Below the pieces are notes generated by a model. That model saw only the letters and a list, made by a program, of their open reading frames with translations, made no database searches and had not been told where the DNA came from. The translations under genes were made by a program, and so were the position numbers. From positions 830,281 through 894,280 of the forward strand of contig CP145424.1 in NCBI GenBank assembly GCA_036867785.1: a stretch of DNA of 64,000 nt. Direction: 5' to 3'. Positions 1 through 9,886 of this stretch are shown in pieces. Origin of the DNA: Plasmodiophora brassicae (lineage: Eukaryota > Endomyxa: Phytomyxea > Phytomyxea > Plasmodiophorida). The first letter of the stretch is position 1. Every line of letters begins with the position of its first letter.

Positions 1-1
1 G

Positions 2-556
2 CCGCGTATCGTGTTCACATCCGGCGCCATGGGTGCTGGCAAGGGTACCATGCTTCGCAACCGGGCCGCCATGAGCAACGCTAACGTGAGCATCGACCTC
101 GACAACTTCGTCGTGGTCGACCCGGACCAATACAAGATCGACCTGCTTCGCGTCCACGGAGTCCCGCTTCAGGAACATTCAGCGCGAGCCGGCCACTTCC
201 ACAGACAGAGCGGATACCTGCAGGAGCTGGTCGTCGACGCAGCCCTGAACTGCAGCCGTAACATCGTCGTGGACGGTTCACTTCGCAATTACGCCTGGAA
301 CCACGAGCTGTTCCTCAGGATTCGACGCAACCACCCGCAATACCGTATCGAGATCCTGTACGTCTACGCGTCACTGTCGACAGCCAAACGACGAGCCGCG
401 GAACGCCCCGGACGCGCAATCACAGTGCCAGGCCTCGTGGAACGATCGTTCAACGAAAGCGCTTATGCAGTCCGGCACCTAACGCGCCTGGCCGACAGCG
501 TTGTCCGCATCGACAATGAAGAAGGGAAGCCCATCCAAATAACTAAACTTAAATAG
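2..556 (+). CDS. Zeta-toxin-like P-loop kinase domain protein, 3' part
   Basis: The reading frame is open from the left edge of the window, so the gene starts outside it and only the C-terminal ~184 residues are seen. A Walker A loop (GAMGAGKGT) lies at the very start. It is followed by a DPD motif, a His in a 'GHFHRQ' stretch, a 'VVDGSLRN' strand and a basic 'AKRRAAERPGR' segment, which is the order of the zeta-toxin/UDP-GlcNAc-kinase-like fold. In eukaryotes such domains occur in stand-alone kinase-like proteins of unknown substrate, and nothing here indicates a toxin-antitoxin pair. The stop is at 554-556. The last ~75 bp of the gene recur downstream at 1738-1819. Family call is fairly sure; substrate unknown. 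Confidence 0.65.
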   Translation, partial: PRIVFTSGAMGAGKGTMLRNRAAMSNANVSIDLDNFVVVDPDQYKIDLLRVHGVPLQEHSARAGHFHRQSGYLQELVVDAALNCSRNIVVDGSLRNYAWNHELFLRIRRNHPQYRIEILYVYASLSTAKRRAAERPGRAITVPGLVERSFNESAYAVRHLTRLADSVVRIDNEEGKPIQITKLK

Positions 557-1142
557 TAAGGAACGTGAAACCAACAGAGCAGACGGAAGAAACGGGCATA
601 GTGAGGTAGAATATCGAGGAAGAACTTGTTCGTTCGGTTCGTCGCTTACATGCCGCTGGTACCATCGGTCCTCCAGGATTACGCACAACCACTCAGCTTG
701 GTGTGCCAAACGGCGGGGCCAGTTCAGATCAAGTTGTAGAAGATTGTGGATTTCCCCATGGACAGTCCAGCGCCTTCGGACTCGACGACGAATTGGGAGT
801 AGCAAGACTTGTACGCCGGACATGCCGGCATATATATAGTTTGGTCTATTCTCATTTCATAATACAACATGGGTCACAAAAAACGAACACGAATGGTGCT
901 ACACCAACGGCCAACGTACTGAGTGGCTTCCGTCATCCTGGATACCCAGTCCCCCATTTGGCTCCAGATTGGAGTCGACTGGTTCCCAGCGGTGTATTCC
1001 AATAGAGATGCACGTGAAGCCAGCAGCGCATCACGTCGTCTGGGTCCACCGTTGACAGTGGACGACGCACCTCGATATGCAGCGACGACGCGCTCACAGC
1101 CGTAACATCATCCATGGCCATGGTTGATCCATTGTCGAATAG

Positions 1143-1388
1143 GATCTGTGGAAAGCCGTATGGACGATCTTCACCTGGGCGCCTGCTTTCTACCTACTCG
1201 AGCAGCTGACGCTCAAACAGCGCGTGTCCATTGCTGTATCCCTGCTTATCACGACGGTCGTCAGTGCTGTCGCCATCCAGGTTCATTCTATATATCTGCC
1301 TCCGCCCTCTGATCCTGACCTGGCAGTCCGTTGCAGACACTGTACGGCGGCACGTACAGCGTTGGATTACGAGTCAAGGCGTGTTTGA
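1143..1388 (+). CDS. Possible exon of an unknown membrane protein
   Basis: An 82-codon open stretch follows a TAG that could be a splice acceptor and ends at TGA. It encodes a Trp/aromatic-rich start (DLWKAVWTIFTWAP), a 20-residue hydrophobic segment (SIAVSLLITTVVSAVAIQ) and a short Cys pair (CRHC). There is no ATG and no clear partner exon, so it may be part of a decayed gene. I do not recognise it. The rest of 557-2260 shows no convincing gene. Confidence 0.3.
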   Translation, partial: DLWKAVWTIFTWAPAFYLLEQLTLKQRVSIAVSLLITTVVSAVAIQVHSIYLPPPSDPDLAVRCRHCTAARTALDYESRRV

Positions 1389-1737
1389 TCGACATCGTAT
1401 ACCGGGAAGCGCTCATACTCCATCCTGCCAATGTTGACGTTGGACACGTTCTGACGATCATGGCCACCAGTGTAGAGGCTGTGGCCGATGCCGTATCGCA
1501 TTTCCTTTTGTCACTTCGCCCTCATTGAAAACAGTTTTCCATGAGTAATGATTTCCCATTTGCCTTAATCTGTGGTCAGGATGCCTAGAGGTCTTGCTCG
1601 TCCTCGGTCTAGTTGTCTACCTGGCCGCGTTACGGGCAGCGATTGCGCCTGCTGTCGTTGTCGTTGCGCCCGTGGTGCCTGTCCAGCTATTGCTGGGCCA
1701 CTTCCCCAGTCGGTCATCACTCTCGTTCGTCACTGCC

Positions 1738-1819
1738 GACAGCGCTGTCCGCGTCAACAATGAAGAAAGGAAGCCCATATATCCAGATAACTAAACTTAA
1801 ACAGTTGGGAACCTGAAAC
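1738..1819 (+). repeat. Second copy of the 3' tail of the zeta-like kinase gene
   Basis: About 80 bp closely match 494-571, the end of the upstream kinase gene and its 3' flank, including 'aactaaacttaaa' and 'gaac.tgaaac'. The bases upstream do not match the kinase, so this is a detached duplicated tail, treated as a fossil fragment. Confidence 0.75.
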
Positions 1820-2081
1820 GTTTTACAACCGACCTGGCACGTGTAGAAACTATAAGTGATATGGCGTCGATCGATGTAAGGCTCCGCACTGTTGATTGTG
1901 GTCGTCTGCAAGTAGACAGACGCAGAGAGGCGCATGGCAGAGTTGGGGAATGTCAAACTTACGTCTAGCAACTTTCGTATCGCTCGGAATGTTCTGGACA
2001 CGAACTGATCTGCGGACTGAGCAATCCTCTGTTGTTGTGGCGTTGTCGGTGTCATGCCGAGCGCACCCAGCACGCGTTCCT

Positions 2082-2143
2082 GATCGCGTACCCAGATCCT
2101 ATGCGACGTGTCGATCGCGTACCCAGTTCCTAGGCGACGTGTC
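2082..2143 (+). repeat. 31-bp tandem duplication (two copies)
   Basis: Two adjacent 31-bp units, 2082-2112 and 2113-2143, share 'gatcgcgtacccag' and 'gcgacgtgtc' and differ at about two positions. They lie in a stretch with no supported gene. Confidence 0.8.
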
Positions 2144-2535
2144 GCGTGCCAAGGTGCCCACGCGACCCTACCCAGGGTCCCTGGATCACTCTCGTTGTTG
2201 TCGATACATCACGTTCCACGCAGTGCTATGTGCGTTCCTGTAGCGTTCGGGCGTTGCCCACGTCTTCAGTCGGGGCGGATCGCAATCTGGACAGGGACAT
2301 GAGGACGGGCAGCCGTAAACACGGCATGCAGGAGGGAACTGCGGGACAAGGTAGAACGATTTGGGGAGGAACCGAGGTCTGGAGCAACGGGCCGTGGAGG
2401 TTCGAGTATGTATGGCCTACAAAGTTGTATTTCATCGTTTGTACCCGAACCTCGTCGCCTCGTCGTTCCCGAGTTCGAGTCAATGACCTGCAATAGAGAG
2501 CTCCACTGGGGGGAATACGATCTACATATCATCAC

Positions 2536-2563
2536 GTGCGTATGTGTGTGTGTGCGTGTGCAT
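2536..2563 (+). repeat. GT-rich microsatellite
   Basis: A short interrupted (GT)n run lies directly beyond the stop codon of the PPR gene, in its presumed 3' UTR. Confidence 0.7.
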
Positions 2564-2564
2564 G

Positions 2565-4625
2565 TCACCAGACGTCGCCGCAGGTGCAGGACCCGTCCTG
2601 GAAATGATGTGCGAGGCTCCCGTCCCGAATCATGATCGGTCGCTTGTAGACGACGGAGACGTGTTTGACGGCCGCATGGCAGTCGTCGCACATCGGGCGG
2701 TTCTTGGCGGCGCGGATCGGCGCCCCTGCCGGCGACGAGCGCAGAGCGTACGCCAGCGCGATCTTGACGCTGTGCATCTCGACCGACTCGCGCGCCTCCT
2801 CCGCGCCGCTGGTCGGCTTCGTCGTCATGGCCATGTCCGGCGCGTACCCGACCTGCTCGATCGCCTCGATCATGTCGCGATGCTGCTGCCGCAGGCCGGC
2901 GTCCGATCGCATGCGCTCGTCGTCGGCGAAGAACAGGGTCGTGCAGCCCGACAGCGACAGCGTCGTGCGCCCCGGCGACGTCGTCAGGCCCCGCGCCGTC
3001 ATCTCCTGGCGAACGCGGCACATGTCGGCGTGCCGCCGGACGGACGCGTACGCGTTCGACATCATGACGTGGGCGCAGGCCAGGTGCGACGCCGTCTCCG
3101 ATGCCGGCATCGCCAGGATGGCCCGGAAGGCGCGTTCGGCGCGCGACACCGCCCTGAACCGGCGGCAGGCGCCCAGCACGGTCATCCAGGAGACGACGTT
3201 CGTCGTCGGGGCGCGGGCCGCCAGGCGCTCGGCCTCGGCCAGGTCGCCGAGGACGGCGTGCAGGCGTATCAGGCAATTCGTGTGGACCGTGCCGGCCGCG
3301 ACCTGCCAGGCGCCGGCGAACTCGTCGAGCAGGGCGCGGGCGCGTCCGGCGTCGCGCGTCTGCACGCAGGCGTTGAGCAGGGCGACGAGCGTGACGTCGG
3401 TCGGGCGCAGGCCCGCCGCCTTCAGGTGGGCGAACAGGGCGAAGGCGCGCGGCGCCGTCGCCTCCCGGCGGCTGCAGGCGGCCATCAGCGCGTTGTACGG
3501 GACGATGCCGGGGGAGGAGCGCGCGCGGAACACGGCCTCGGCCGTCCCCATCTGCCCGCAGGCGGCGTACGCGCCGACCAGGGCGCTGGTGACGGCGTCG
3601 TCGTCCAGCAGCATGCTGTCGCGGGCGTACTCGTGCAGCTCGGCGAGGGCGTCGGCGGCCAGCGCCGGGCCGCACGACGCGACCAGCGCGCTGAACACGG
3701 GCACGTCGACGGGGACGCGCCGGGCGACCATGTCCCGGAACAGGGGCAGGGCGTCGGCCAGGCGCGACGCCCTGCAGAACGCGGCCAGGACCTGCGTGTG
3801 GATCTGCATCGACGGCGGCTGCCCGATGTCGTCCATCAGGCGCAGCGCGCGTCGCGCCTGGTCGAGGCGCCCGTCGGACAGGAGCGCCGCGATCAGGTTG
3901 CCGAACAGCGGATAGTTGCCGTGCGACGCGATGTCGTGCGCCGGCACCAGGCCCAGGAGTTGCTGGGCGCGGTCGGCGCCCACGACCCCGCCCGCTTCCG
4001 CACAGCAGGCCGCCAGGGCCGACACGAGCTTGACGGAGACGAGGCGGGCGGCGTCGGCGACGAGGTCGGCGACCAGGTCCAGGGCGAGGTCCGGGCGGCG
4101 CGTCTCCCGGCAGATGCTGGCCAGCAGGAACAGGATGTCGTGGGACAGCGGCCGACCGCACCGCCCGTACCTGTGCAGGGCGGCGTCGACGAGCGGCGGC
4201 CGCGCGTTCAGGCAGGCGCGCGCGAACGTACAGAACAGGTCGAGGTCGGCGCCGACGTCGACGCCGCGCTCCAGGGCGGCGTCCAGCACGTGCGGCGCCT
4301 TGGCGGGCAGGTGCCGCCGGCAGAACGTCATCATCGACTGGAAGAAGCGCGCGTCCACGTCCAGGCGCAGGTCCATGACGCGCTCGAACACGATCCAGCC
4401 GTGCCCGGGCGTCCGGTCCTGCTTCAGCGTGCTGATGGCCAGCGCCACCGAGGGCGCGCGCACGAACGCGTAGAAGACGGGCTCGGACGTCGGGGGCGGC
4501 CCACGGCGATCGCCGGCCCAGCGCGGCGGCGATCGACGCGAGGGAACGGGCGCGCAGGTGCCGCCGCAACGCACCAGGCGCCGGACGCGTGCGCTCGCGC
4601 GGCACAGGACAACGACGAGCGCCAT
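2565..4625 (-). CDS. Pentatricopeptide repeat protein with C-terminal DYW-type domain
   Basis: Single-exon gene of 686 aa. The frame runs further upstream to 4826, but that start is a GTG and overlaps the divergent gene; the first in-frame ATG is at 4625. It gives a basic, hydrophobic N-terminus (MALVVVLCRASARVRRLVR) fitting an organelle targeting peptide. Helical PPR units fill residues ~90-540. A PG-box-like segment (SPGRTTLSLSG) follows, then a DYW-type deaminase domain with MCDDCH and the terminal HHFQDG...CTCGDVW. Known DYW domains edit C to U in organellar RNA using a Glu in the HSE motif. Here that motif reads HSV (Val codon at 2766-2768) and the terminal tripeptide is DVW. The zinc-binding Cys/His residues otherwise look present. 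It is probably an organellar RNA-binding factor; catalysis is doubtful. Confidence 0.88.
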   Translation of the reverse strand: MALVVVLCRASARVRRLVRCGGTCAPVPSRRSPPRWAGDRRGPPPTSEPVFYAFVRAPSVALAISTLKQDRTPGHGWIVFERVMDLRLDVDARFFQSMMTFCRRHLPAKAPHVLDAALERGVDVGADLDLFCTFARACLNARPPLVDAALHRYGRCGRPLSHDILFLLASICRETRRPDLALDLVADLVADAARLVSVKLVSALAACCAEAGGVVGADRAQQLLGLVPAHDIASHGNYPLFGNLIAALLSDGRLDQARRALRLMDDIGQPPSMQIHTQVLAAFCRASRLADALPLFRDMVARRVPVDVPVFSALVASCGPALAADALAELHEYARDSMLLDDDAVTSALVGAYAACGQMGTAEAVFRARSSPGIVPYNALMAACSRREATAPRAFALFAHLKAAGLRPTDVTLVALLNACVQTRDAGRARALLDEFAGAWQVAAGTVHTNCLIRLHAVLGDLAEAERLAARAPTTNVVSWMTVLGACRRFRAVSRAERAFRAILAMPASETASHLACAHVMMSNAYASVRRHADMCRVRQEMTARGLTTSPGRTTLSLSGCTTLFFADDERMRSDAGLRQQHRDMIEAIEQVGYAPDMAMTTKPTSGAEEARESVEMHSVKIALAYALRSSPAGAPIRAAKNRPMCDDCHAAVKHVSVVYKRPIMIRDGSLAHHFQDGSCTCGDVW

Positions 4626-4811
4626 GACGCCCTGGTCGTCCGCGCAACGACGACGACGACGGCGATCGCACACGGCAGCGGCAGCAGCAGGCAGCAGCGG
4701 CGGCGGCGGGCGCTGGCCGCTATTTCGATCTGCCGACGGCCGCAGCCGTAATGCATTGTGCAGGAGGGGACGGCGCGCGACCCGCACCGCTGTGCCGCCT
4801 GCACACGATCC
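4626..4811. promoter_or_regulatory. Short divergent intergenic promoter region
   Basis: Only 186 bp separate the ATG of the PPR gene (minus) from the ATG of the VPS35L-like gene (plus), so both promoters must lie here or overlap the genes. The region is extremely GC-rich, with CGG/CAG-type short repeats and no TATA-like sequence. Confidence 0.5.
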
Positions 4812-7161
4812 ATGGATCCGCTGCACGGGCCGTCGTCGCTCGTCGGCAACGAGGCGCCGCAGGCCGAGCTAGGCGTGCGCGCGGCGCCGTCGTTCGACGA
4901 CTACGTCGGGACGCTGGCGCTGCTGGTCGACGACGTCGCAGTGCAGAGCGTGGAGGCGTGCGCCGACGACATCCAACGCCTGTGGAACGAGGGCCAGCGC
5001 GTGCCGGCGTTCCGCGCCGCCGTCGACCTGGCCGGCACGCTGACGCGCCACACGACGTCGGCGTCGTACCCGGGTCGCGCCTTGCGCATCGCCGACGTCC
5101 TCAGGCGGTTCAGCCGACGGCTACGGGCGCACCTGTCGAGCGGCAGCAGTAAGGTCGAGGTATGTGGTGACCTCCACACGCGCGCATCATCGAACGGGTG
5201 TCGCTGATTGCGGTTGGGCAGACCTGCCGCCGGTGGCTGGCGTTGACGGGCGCCATCTACGGCGTCGTTGCCCGCGTCTACATGGAGACGGCGTTGCTCG
5301 ACTGCCACCTGGTCGTGGAGGCGGGCGCGGCCGGCGTGGAGGCGCGCCAGCGTGCTCTGCGGCGCCTCGCACGGTCCTGTCGGGGCATTGCCGACCCCGT
5401 CGCCGCCAGCTACGCCCGGCTGTTCGTCGTGCGCCAGCTGGGCGACGCCGACGACGTCTCCATCGTTGGCGAATGCGCCCACGACCAGATCCGGGGCATG
5501 TACCCGCGATGCGATGCGGCCACGGTGGCCCTGATCGGCCCGTCGCTGACGTGGCAGCTGATGGTCGCCCGGGACCTGCACCCGGCCGTGTTCCCCGGCC
5601 TGCTCGACGCCTACCGCGCGTACTCCAGCGACGCCGCGCTGCTCCAGACGATGCTCGACCTGACGAACGCGGACGTGCTCCTGGACAACGCCGACGCCGT
5701 CCTGGCCGTCATCCTGGAGGTGCACCCGGTGCGTCTCGCTGATGGGGGTGCTCACCCCGTACATGCTGACGCGTGTCTGCCCTACGTAGATCAATGCAGG
5801 GCACCTGAAGACGCTCATCGACGCAGTGGCGCGGGCGTCGACGGCGCCGGTCACCCCCGCCCTGTTCACCGCGTTGCGTCGCGGTACGCTGCGTTGCCGA
5901 ACGGGCCATCGTCACGTGACGTTGATGTCGTGTCCCCTCCCCGCTAGCCACGATGCGCATGTCGTCCGACGCGTCGATCCTCGAGGCCTGCGCCTGTCTG
6001 GCATCGATCGCGGTGACGAACGTGTCGCCCCTGACGCCCACGCTCCTCGTCCAGCTTCAGGCCGATGTCGTCGATGCCGCCAGGCGGTGCCGACGCAAGC
6101 GCCCCGACACGACGACCGCCTTGCTGTGCAACGTCCTGGAATCGTTCCTCGACGGGTACCTGGGCGACGACCTGCTCCAGCACCTGGTATGCACACGGCA
6201 GCGCCTGCGTCTCGGTCGCCTGTAGCCGACGACGATGTGCGCCCCAGGATTACTACGCGGGCATCGTCGAGCTCCTGGACGCCGACCGCCAGGCCCAGTA
6301 CTGGACCCGGATACTCCAGGGGCAACCGGACCGGGCCGCCTGCGTTCGTCTCGCGGATCGCCTGTCGGGCGGCGGATCACCCGCGCGCCGGGCGCTCCTG
6401 GCGTCTGTCGTCGAAAGCATGCCCGCCAGCGTCGACGTCGACGACCTGCAGGGGCAGTTGCAGGTCGTCCAGGAGGTCGCGTCGCGCGCTCCCGATCTGG
6501 GCGCGCTGCTGACGCGCCGCGCGCTCAACCTGGCCGTCGCCGCGCATCGCCTCGTCGCTGCCACGAAAGGTTCCAGCGCGTTCACGAGCGACTGCCTGCG
6601 GTTCGCTGCGTCAGGTACCGGGTGGACGGGCCTGTCTGTCTGTCTGGAGGGCACTGCCAGAGCGTATGACATGGGGGCAGGGCTGTCTGATGGGTCGGCG
6701 GCGATGGACTACCAGGCGGTCATCGAGGTGGCGACCGCGACCGGCCACCTGGACCAGGCGGAGGCGACGACCCGGCGCGCGTTCCAGGTCGAGCGCTCCG
6801 GTCGGGGCGGATGCGCTGGGCTGACGACCTCCTCCTCCCGCAGCGTATCGGATCGTGGAGCGCGGGCGACACGCGTCGGATGGTGGGCGTGATGCACGAG
6901 CTGGCGCGCCGAACGCAGGACGTGTCGCTGCACGAGGCGCTGGGCCGCCTGGGCATCGCCAACGCCGCGTTGATCGTGTCGCTGGTGGCGCTGTTCGATG
7001 GGGAACCGCGGGACGACGCCGTCCGGGCGGCCGAGCAGATCTGGAGGCACGCCGTCTGGGCGCCCGGTCAGCGCGACGCCCTACTCGCCGATGTGCGACG
7101 TCGGTCGGTGGCGTGGTGCCATCGCCTTCAGGGCTGGCGTCGCGACGACAACGACACGTAA
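4812..7161 (+). CDS. VPS35L: VPS35L-like retriever-complex subunit (six exons)
   Basis: Model: join(4812..5159, 5222..5728, 5790..5883, 5948..6186, 6248..6787, 6844..7161), 681 aa; all phases agree and introns are 56-64 nt. The protein is all-helical. Segments resemble the VPS35-like (C16orf62) family: 'YPGRALRIADVLRRF' near residue 80, 'CRGIADPVAASYARLF' near residue 175 (compare the RGIGDPL..YAR motif of VPS35 proteins), and 'HRLVAATKGSS' before a Phe/Cys helix in the C-terminal third. VPS35L forms retriever with VPS26C and VPS29, recycling endosomal membrane cargo. It is shorter than the human protein. The donor of intron 2 could also be at 5720. Its 3' end converges with the dehydrogenase gene, 28 bp away. 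The identification comes from pattern memory; a distant VPS35 relative is the alternative. Confidence 0.62.
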
Positions 7162-7189
7162 CCGTCCATGGCATAATGTACGGAGAGAC

Positions 7190-8429
7190 TTATGATCGTT
7201 CCGGATTGACGAGGACCATCCGATACCGGGCGGCGTTGTCGGCGACCCGCTTCAGGGCCACGTTGCAATTCTCGGCGGTCATCGGCAGGTCTTCGATCAG
7301 GGCCTGGGCCAAGCGGTCAGGGAATTTAGAACGGGGAGGGGCGCATCGGACGACCAGCGCGACCTGGATGCCGTGGTCGGCGACGAACTGAAGCATCACC
7401 GGGATCTGCGACGGCGGCACCAGGTACGATCCGGTGAAGGACAGCTCCTTCGTGACCAGGGCGCCGGGCCTGAACGACACTTTCCCCGGCAGCCCGACCA
7501 GGCACAGGACGCCGCCGGGGCGCAGCAGGTTCAGGTACGGTGTCCAGTCGATCCCATCCGCCGATATCGTCGACAGCAGGAAATCTGCGATCGTCCCCCG
7601 GGTCAGTGCAGGAACCACCTTCTGCAGAGCGACGGGGGGCCCACCGAACGTGTTCGCGCCGAGCGCCATCTCCGTGGGGTCCTTCGCGTTCAGGAAATGG
7701 TCGGCACCGAGTCGTCGCGCCTCGTCTGCTTTGTCGGGAGACGTCGAGATGGCCGTCGTCTGGCAGCCGCGCGCGTGCGCGATCTGAATGGCGATGTGCC
7801 CGAGGCCGCCGATCCCGATCACGCCCACGACGCTGCCCTTGCCGATGCTGTGCGTGACGAACGGCGACCAGGTCGTCTCGCCCGCACAGAGGATCGGGGC
7901 CGCCGTCTTTGTGTCCAGGTTCTCCGGGATCGGGAACGCCCACTTCGCCTGAACGCGGATGCGCTTGCTGAACCCGCCGTACGTATAGGGCTGCCGGGAG
8001 TCACCCGTCGGCGAATTGTACGATTTCACACGCTGAGCACAGAGCTGCTCGCGCCCTGCGACACCAGTAGGCCAACCGTCAGCAGCGCACGGCGGCAGGA
8101 CGACGACGAGGAGGAGGCGGAGCCCTACCGGACGTGCACTCGGTACAGGTTTCGCAGGACCCGGTCTGCGGCCCGACGCCGACCCGTTGCCCGACGTATC
8201 GTTCGTGGACGTTGTTTCCCATGGCGGTGATGCGCCCGATGATCTCATGGCCGAGCACGATCGGGTACTTGGCGGCGCCCCAGTCGTCGCACTGCTGGTG
8301 CAGGTCGCTGTGGCAGACGCCGCACGCGTCGATCGCGATCTCGACCTGGTCCGACCCCAGCGGCAGCGGCGTGTACTGGAACGGAACCACGGGCCCGCCC
8401 GCCTCCATCACAGCGAACGCCTCGATCAT
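7190..8429 (-). CDS. Zinc-dependent alcohol dehydrogenase, cinnamyl-alcohol-dehydrogenase-like
   Basis: Model: complement(join(7190..8055, 8129..8429)), 388 aa, with one 73-nt phase-1 intron lying between Cys codons of the structural zinc loop. Visible features: catalytic zinc site CGVCHSD and GHE near residues 36-60; structural zinc loop C-x2-C-x2-C-x7-C (CETCTECTSGREQLC) across the splice; Rossmann dinucleotide motif GIGGLGHIA near residue 195. This is the medium-chain dehydrogenase family, CAD/YahK-like branch, normally NADP(H)-dependent aldehyde/alcohol interconversion in the cytosol; the substrate cannot be read from sequence. The ATG at 8429 gives the usual N-terminus. Upstream in-frame codons lack an ATG. 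Confidence 0.9.
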
Positions 8430-9033
8430 CACGTCGTCGTCCCCGAACACGCTGCAGGTAGAGTGCGGCGCGCCCGGCAATTACTACACCCAACACCGAA
8501 TGTGACGCGCGCGCAAACAGGGGCCGCCGTGCCCGTTTTGTCGCCTGCCCCCGGTGCAGCTGCAGCCGAGCGGGTCCGCCGCCCACCGCCCCATCACCGG
8601 CACCCGGGTCCGAAGCGGCGCCCCTCTTTTGCGGTGACGACTGACCACCCACAGATCACGCACCTCGATATTCAGCGTGTTGCTCTTCGTTAGTATCGCC
8701 CCATCGATTTTAACATTCCTTGGGTCAAGGAACGCTGCAGGTACGTGTCGCGTCGTACTTCTTGTTGTGATACTAGTTTAGGGGTTGTTCGCTCCGGTCA
8801 TTGCCATGTTTCCCACAATCCAGTGGCAGAGTCACGTACCTGTCGCCGCGGGATGCTGACCTCTGTTGCTGTCGTTCCTGTGACGGCCAGCTCGTCGACA
8901 GGATTCGAATCTCCGGCCGAACCGTGACCTGCGGGGGCGCTGCAGCTGGGTCTTCGTCCGACTGGGGGCTTCATTCTGCTATTGGTTACGTGCCGGGAAG
9001 GTCAACGCTCGTGATCTCGTCCGATACGCATCG
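8430..9033. other. Gene-free stretch upstream of the dehydrogenase
   Basis: This should hold the dehydrogenase promoter. I see no supported gene, RNA gene or repeat. Confidence 0.5.
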
Positions 9034-9495
9034 ATGCTGTCGCTCCTTACCGCCATGCTCGCGTTCGCGCCCATTGACGAATCTGTCAATGCGCCTACAA
9101 GCCCGCTTCCCCAATCACGGTCGTCGAGCGTTTCGTCGCTGACGCCCACCAACCAGCTGCTCCTGCACGCACACAGCGCCGAGACCCTGATCCCAACCAT
9201 TCTATCGTCGTCGATCGTCACTTGGCCACATCCAACTGGCGCGACACCGACCCATGCATCGACGTCACCGGCAACGTATAAGACAGTAGCCAGTCTGTCG
9301 CCCTGGCCAACGGACGCCTCGTGGGACGCGACGTCGCCAACCGCCTGGTTCGGGACGCAACTGCCTCTGCTTGACGTCCTGGTGGCGTTGATGGTCCTGG
9401 TGTCAGCGGTGCACTCTGTCGTGAATACTGCAAGCGGTGGCCCACGCCAAATGAAGTACAGGTTAACATCGGGCAGTGCAGAATCTGATTGCTGA
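9034..9495 (+). CDS. Hypothetical protein, possible secreted/membrane
   Basis: 153-codon ORF starting at ATG with a hydrophobic start (MLSLLTAMLAFAP), a Ser/Thr/Pro-rich middle and a second hydrophobic stretch (LLDVLVALMVLVSAVHSVV) near residue 115. Third-position G/C is moderately high, as in real genes here, but there is no recognisable domain and neighbouring sequence looks decayed. It may be a real orphan, an exon or a relic. Confidence 0.3.
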   Translation: MLSLLTAMLAFAPIDESVNAPTSPLPQSRSSSVSSLTPTNQLLLHAHSAETLIPTILSSSIVTWPHPTGATPTHASTSPATYKTVASLSPWPTDASWDATSPTAWFGTQLPLLDVLVALMVLVSAVHSVVNTASGGPRQMKYRLTSGSAESDC

Positions 9496-9886
9496 TCTTG
9501 TCGCACAGATCCTCGGCGCCTCCGAAGGTCACCCGGCAAGCACGTATGGCTGATTCCGTAGCCAAGAAGGCAAAGCAGGGGGCCCGCAAGCAAGCGACCT
9601 GTCGACCACCCTGGCGACCCTGATTGCACACAGGATATGGGTATACTAATACACTTAACAACACGTTCATGTCATCAGTCGTGCCTTGGGGAGGTCTAAA
9701 CGTCGACGAGGCATGTGCACAGCATAACCGATTAGGTACATCACAGCATTAGGCGCGGAACCGCGACGGGTAGAATCCGGGGAATTTCGTGAGAAACGTC
9801 TCACGAGCTCACCGGGACGAGAATTCCGGGACGGGTGGTGTACCGTTCTTGAGCTGATATTGGTCACATTGCGTGATATCGTTTCT

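Noticed and set aside
2-556. Bacterial-type zeta/epsilon toxin-antitoxin system
   Set aside because: No antitoxin neighbour, eukaryotic context, and such kinase domains are common in protists.
2544-4751. Long plus-strand open frame (over 700 codons) opposite the PPR gene, and an ~800-codon minus-strand frame in another phase
   Set aside because: Very GC-rich codons on one strand leave the other frames free of stops. The translations are Arg/Ala/Gly-rich with no domain, while the PPR-DYW frame has clear motifs.
4626-4826. N-terminal extension of the PPR protein to 4826
   Set aside because: The frame start there is GTG, and it overlaps the start of the divergent gene; the first ATG is 4625.
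6616-6662. An extra intron in exon 5 of the VPS35L-like gene
   Set aside because: GT and AG are present, but the 46-nt excision would break phase, while the unspliced frame stays open to the next good donor.
8895-8925. 'ggattcgaatct' resembling a tRNA T-loop
   Set aside because: No matching D-arm, anticodon arm or acceptor stem within 90 bp on either strand.
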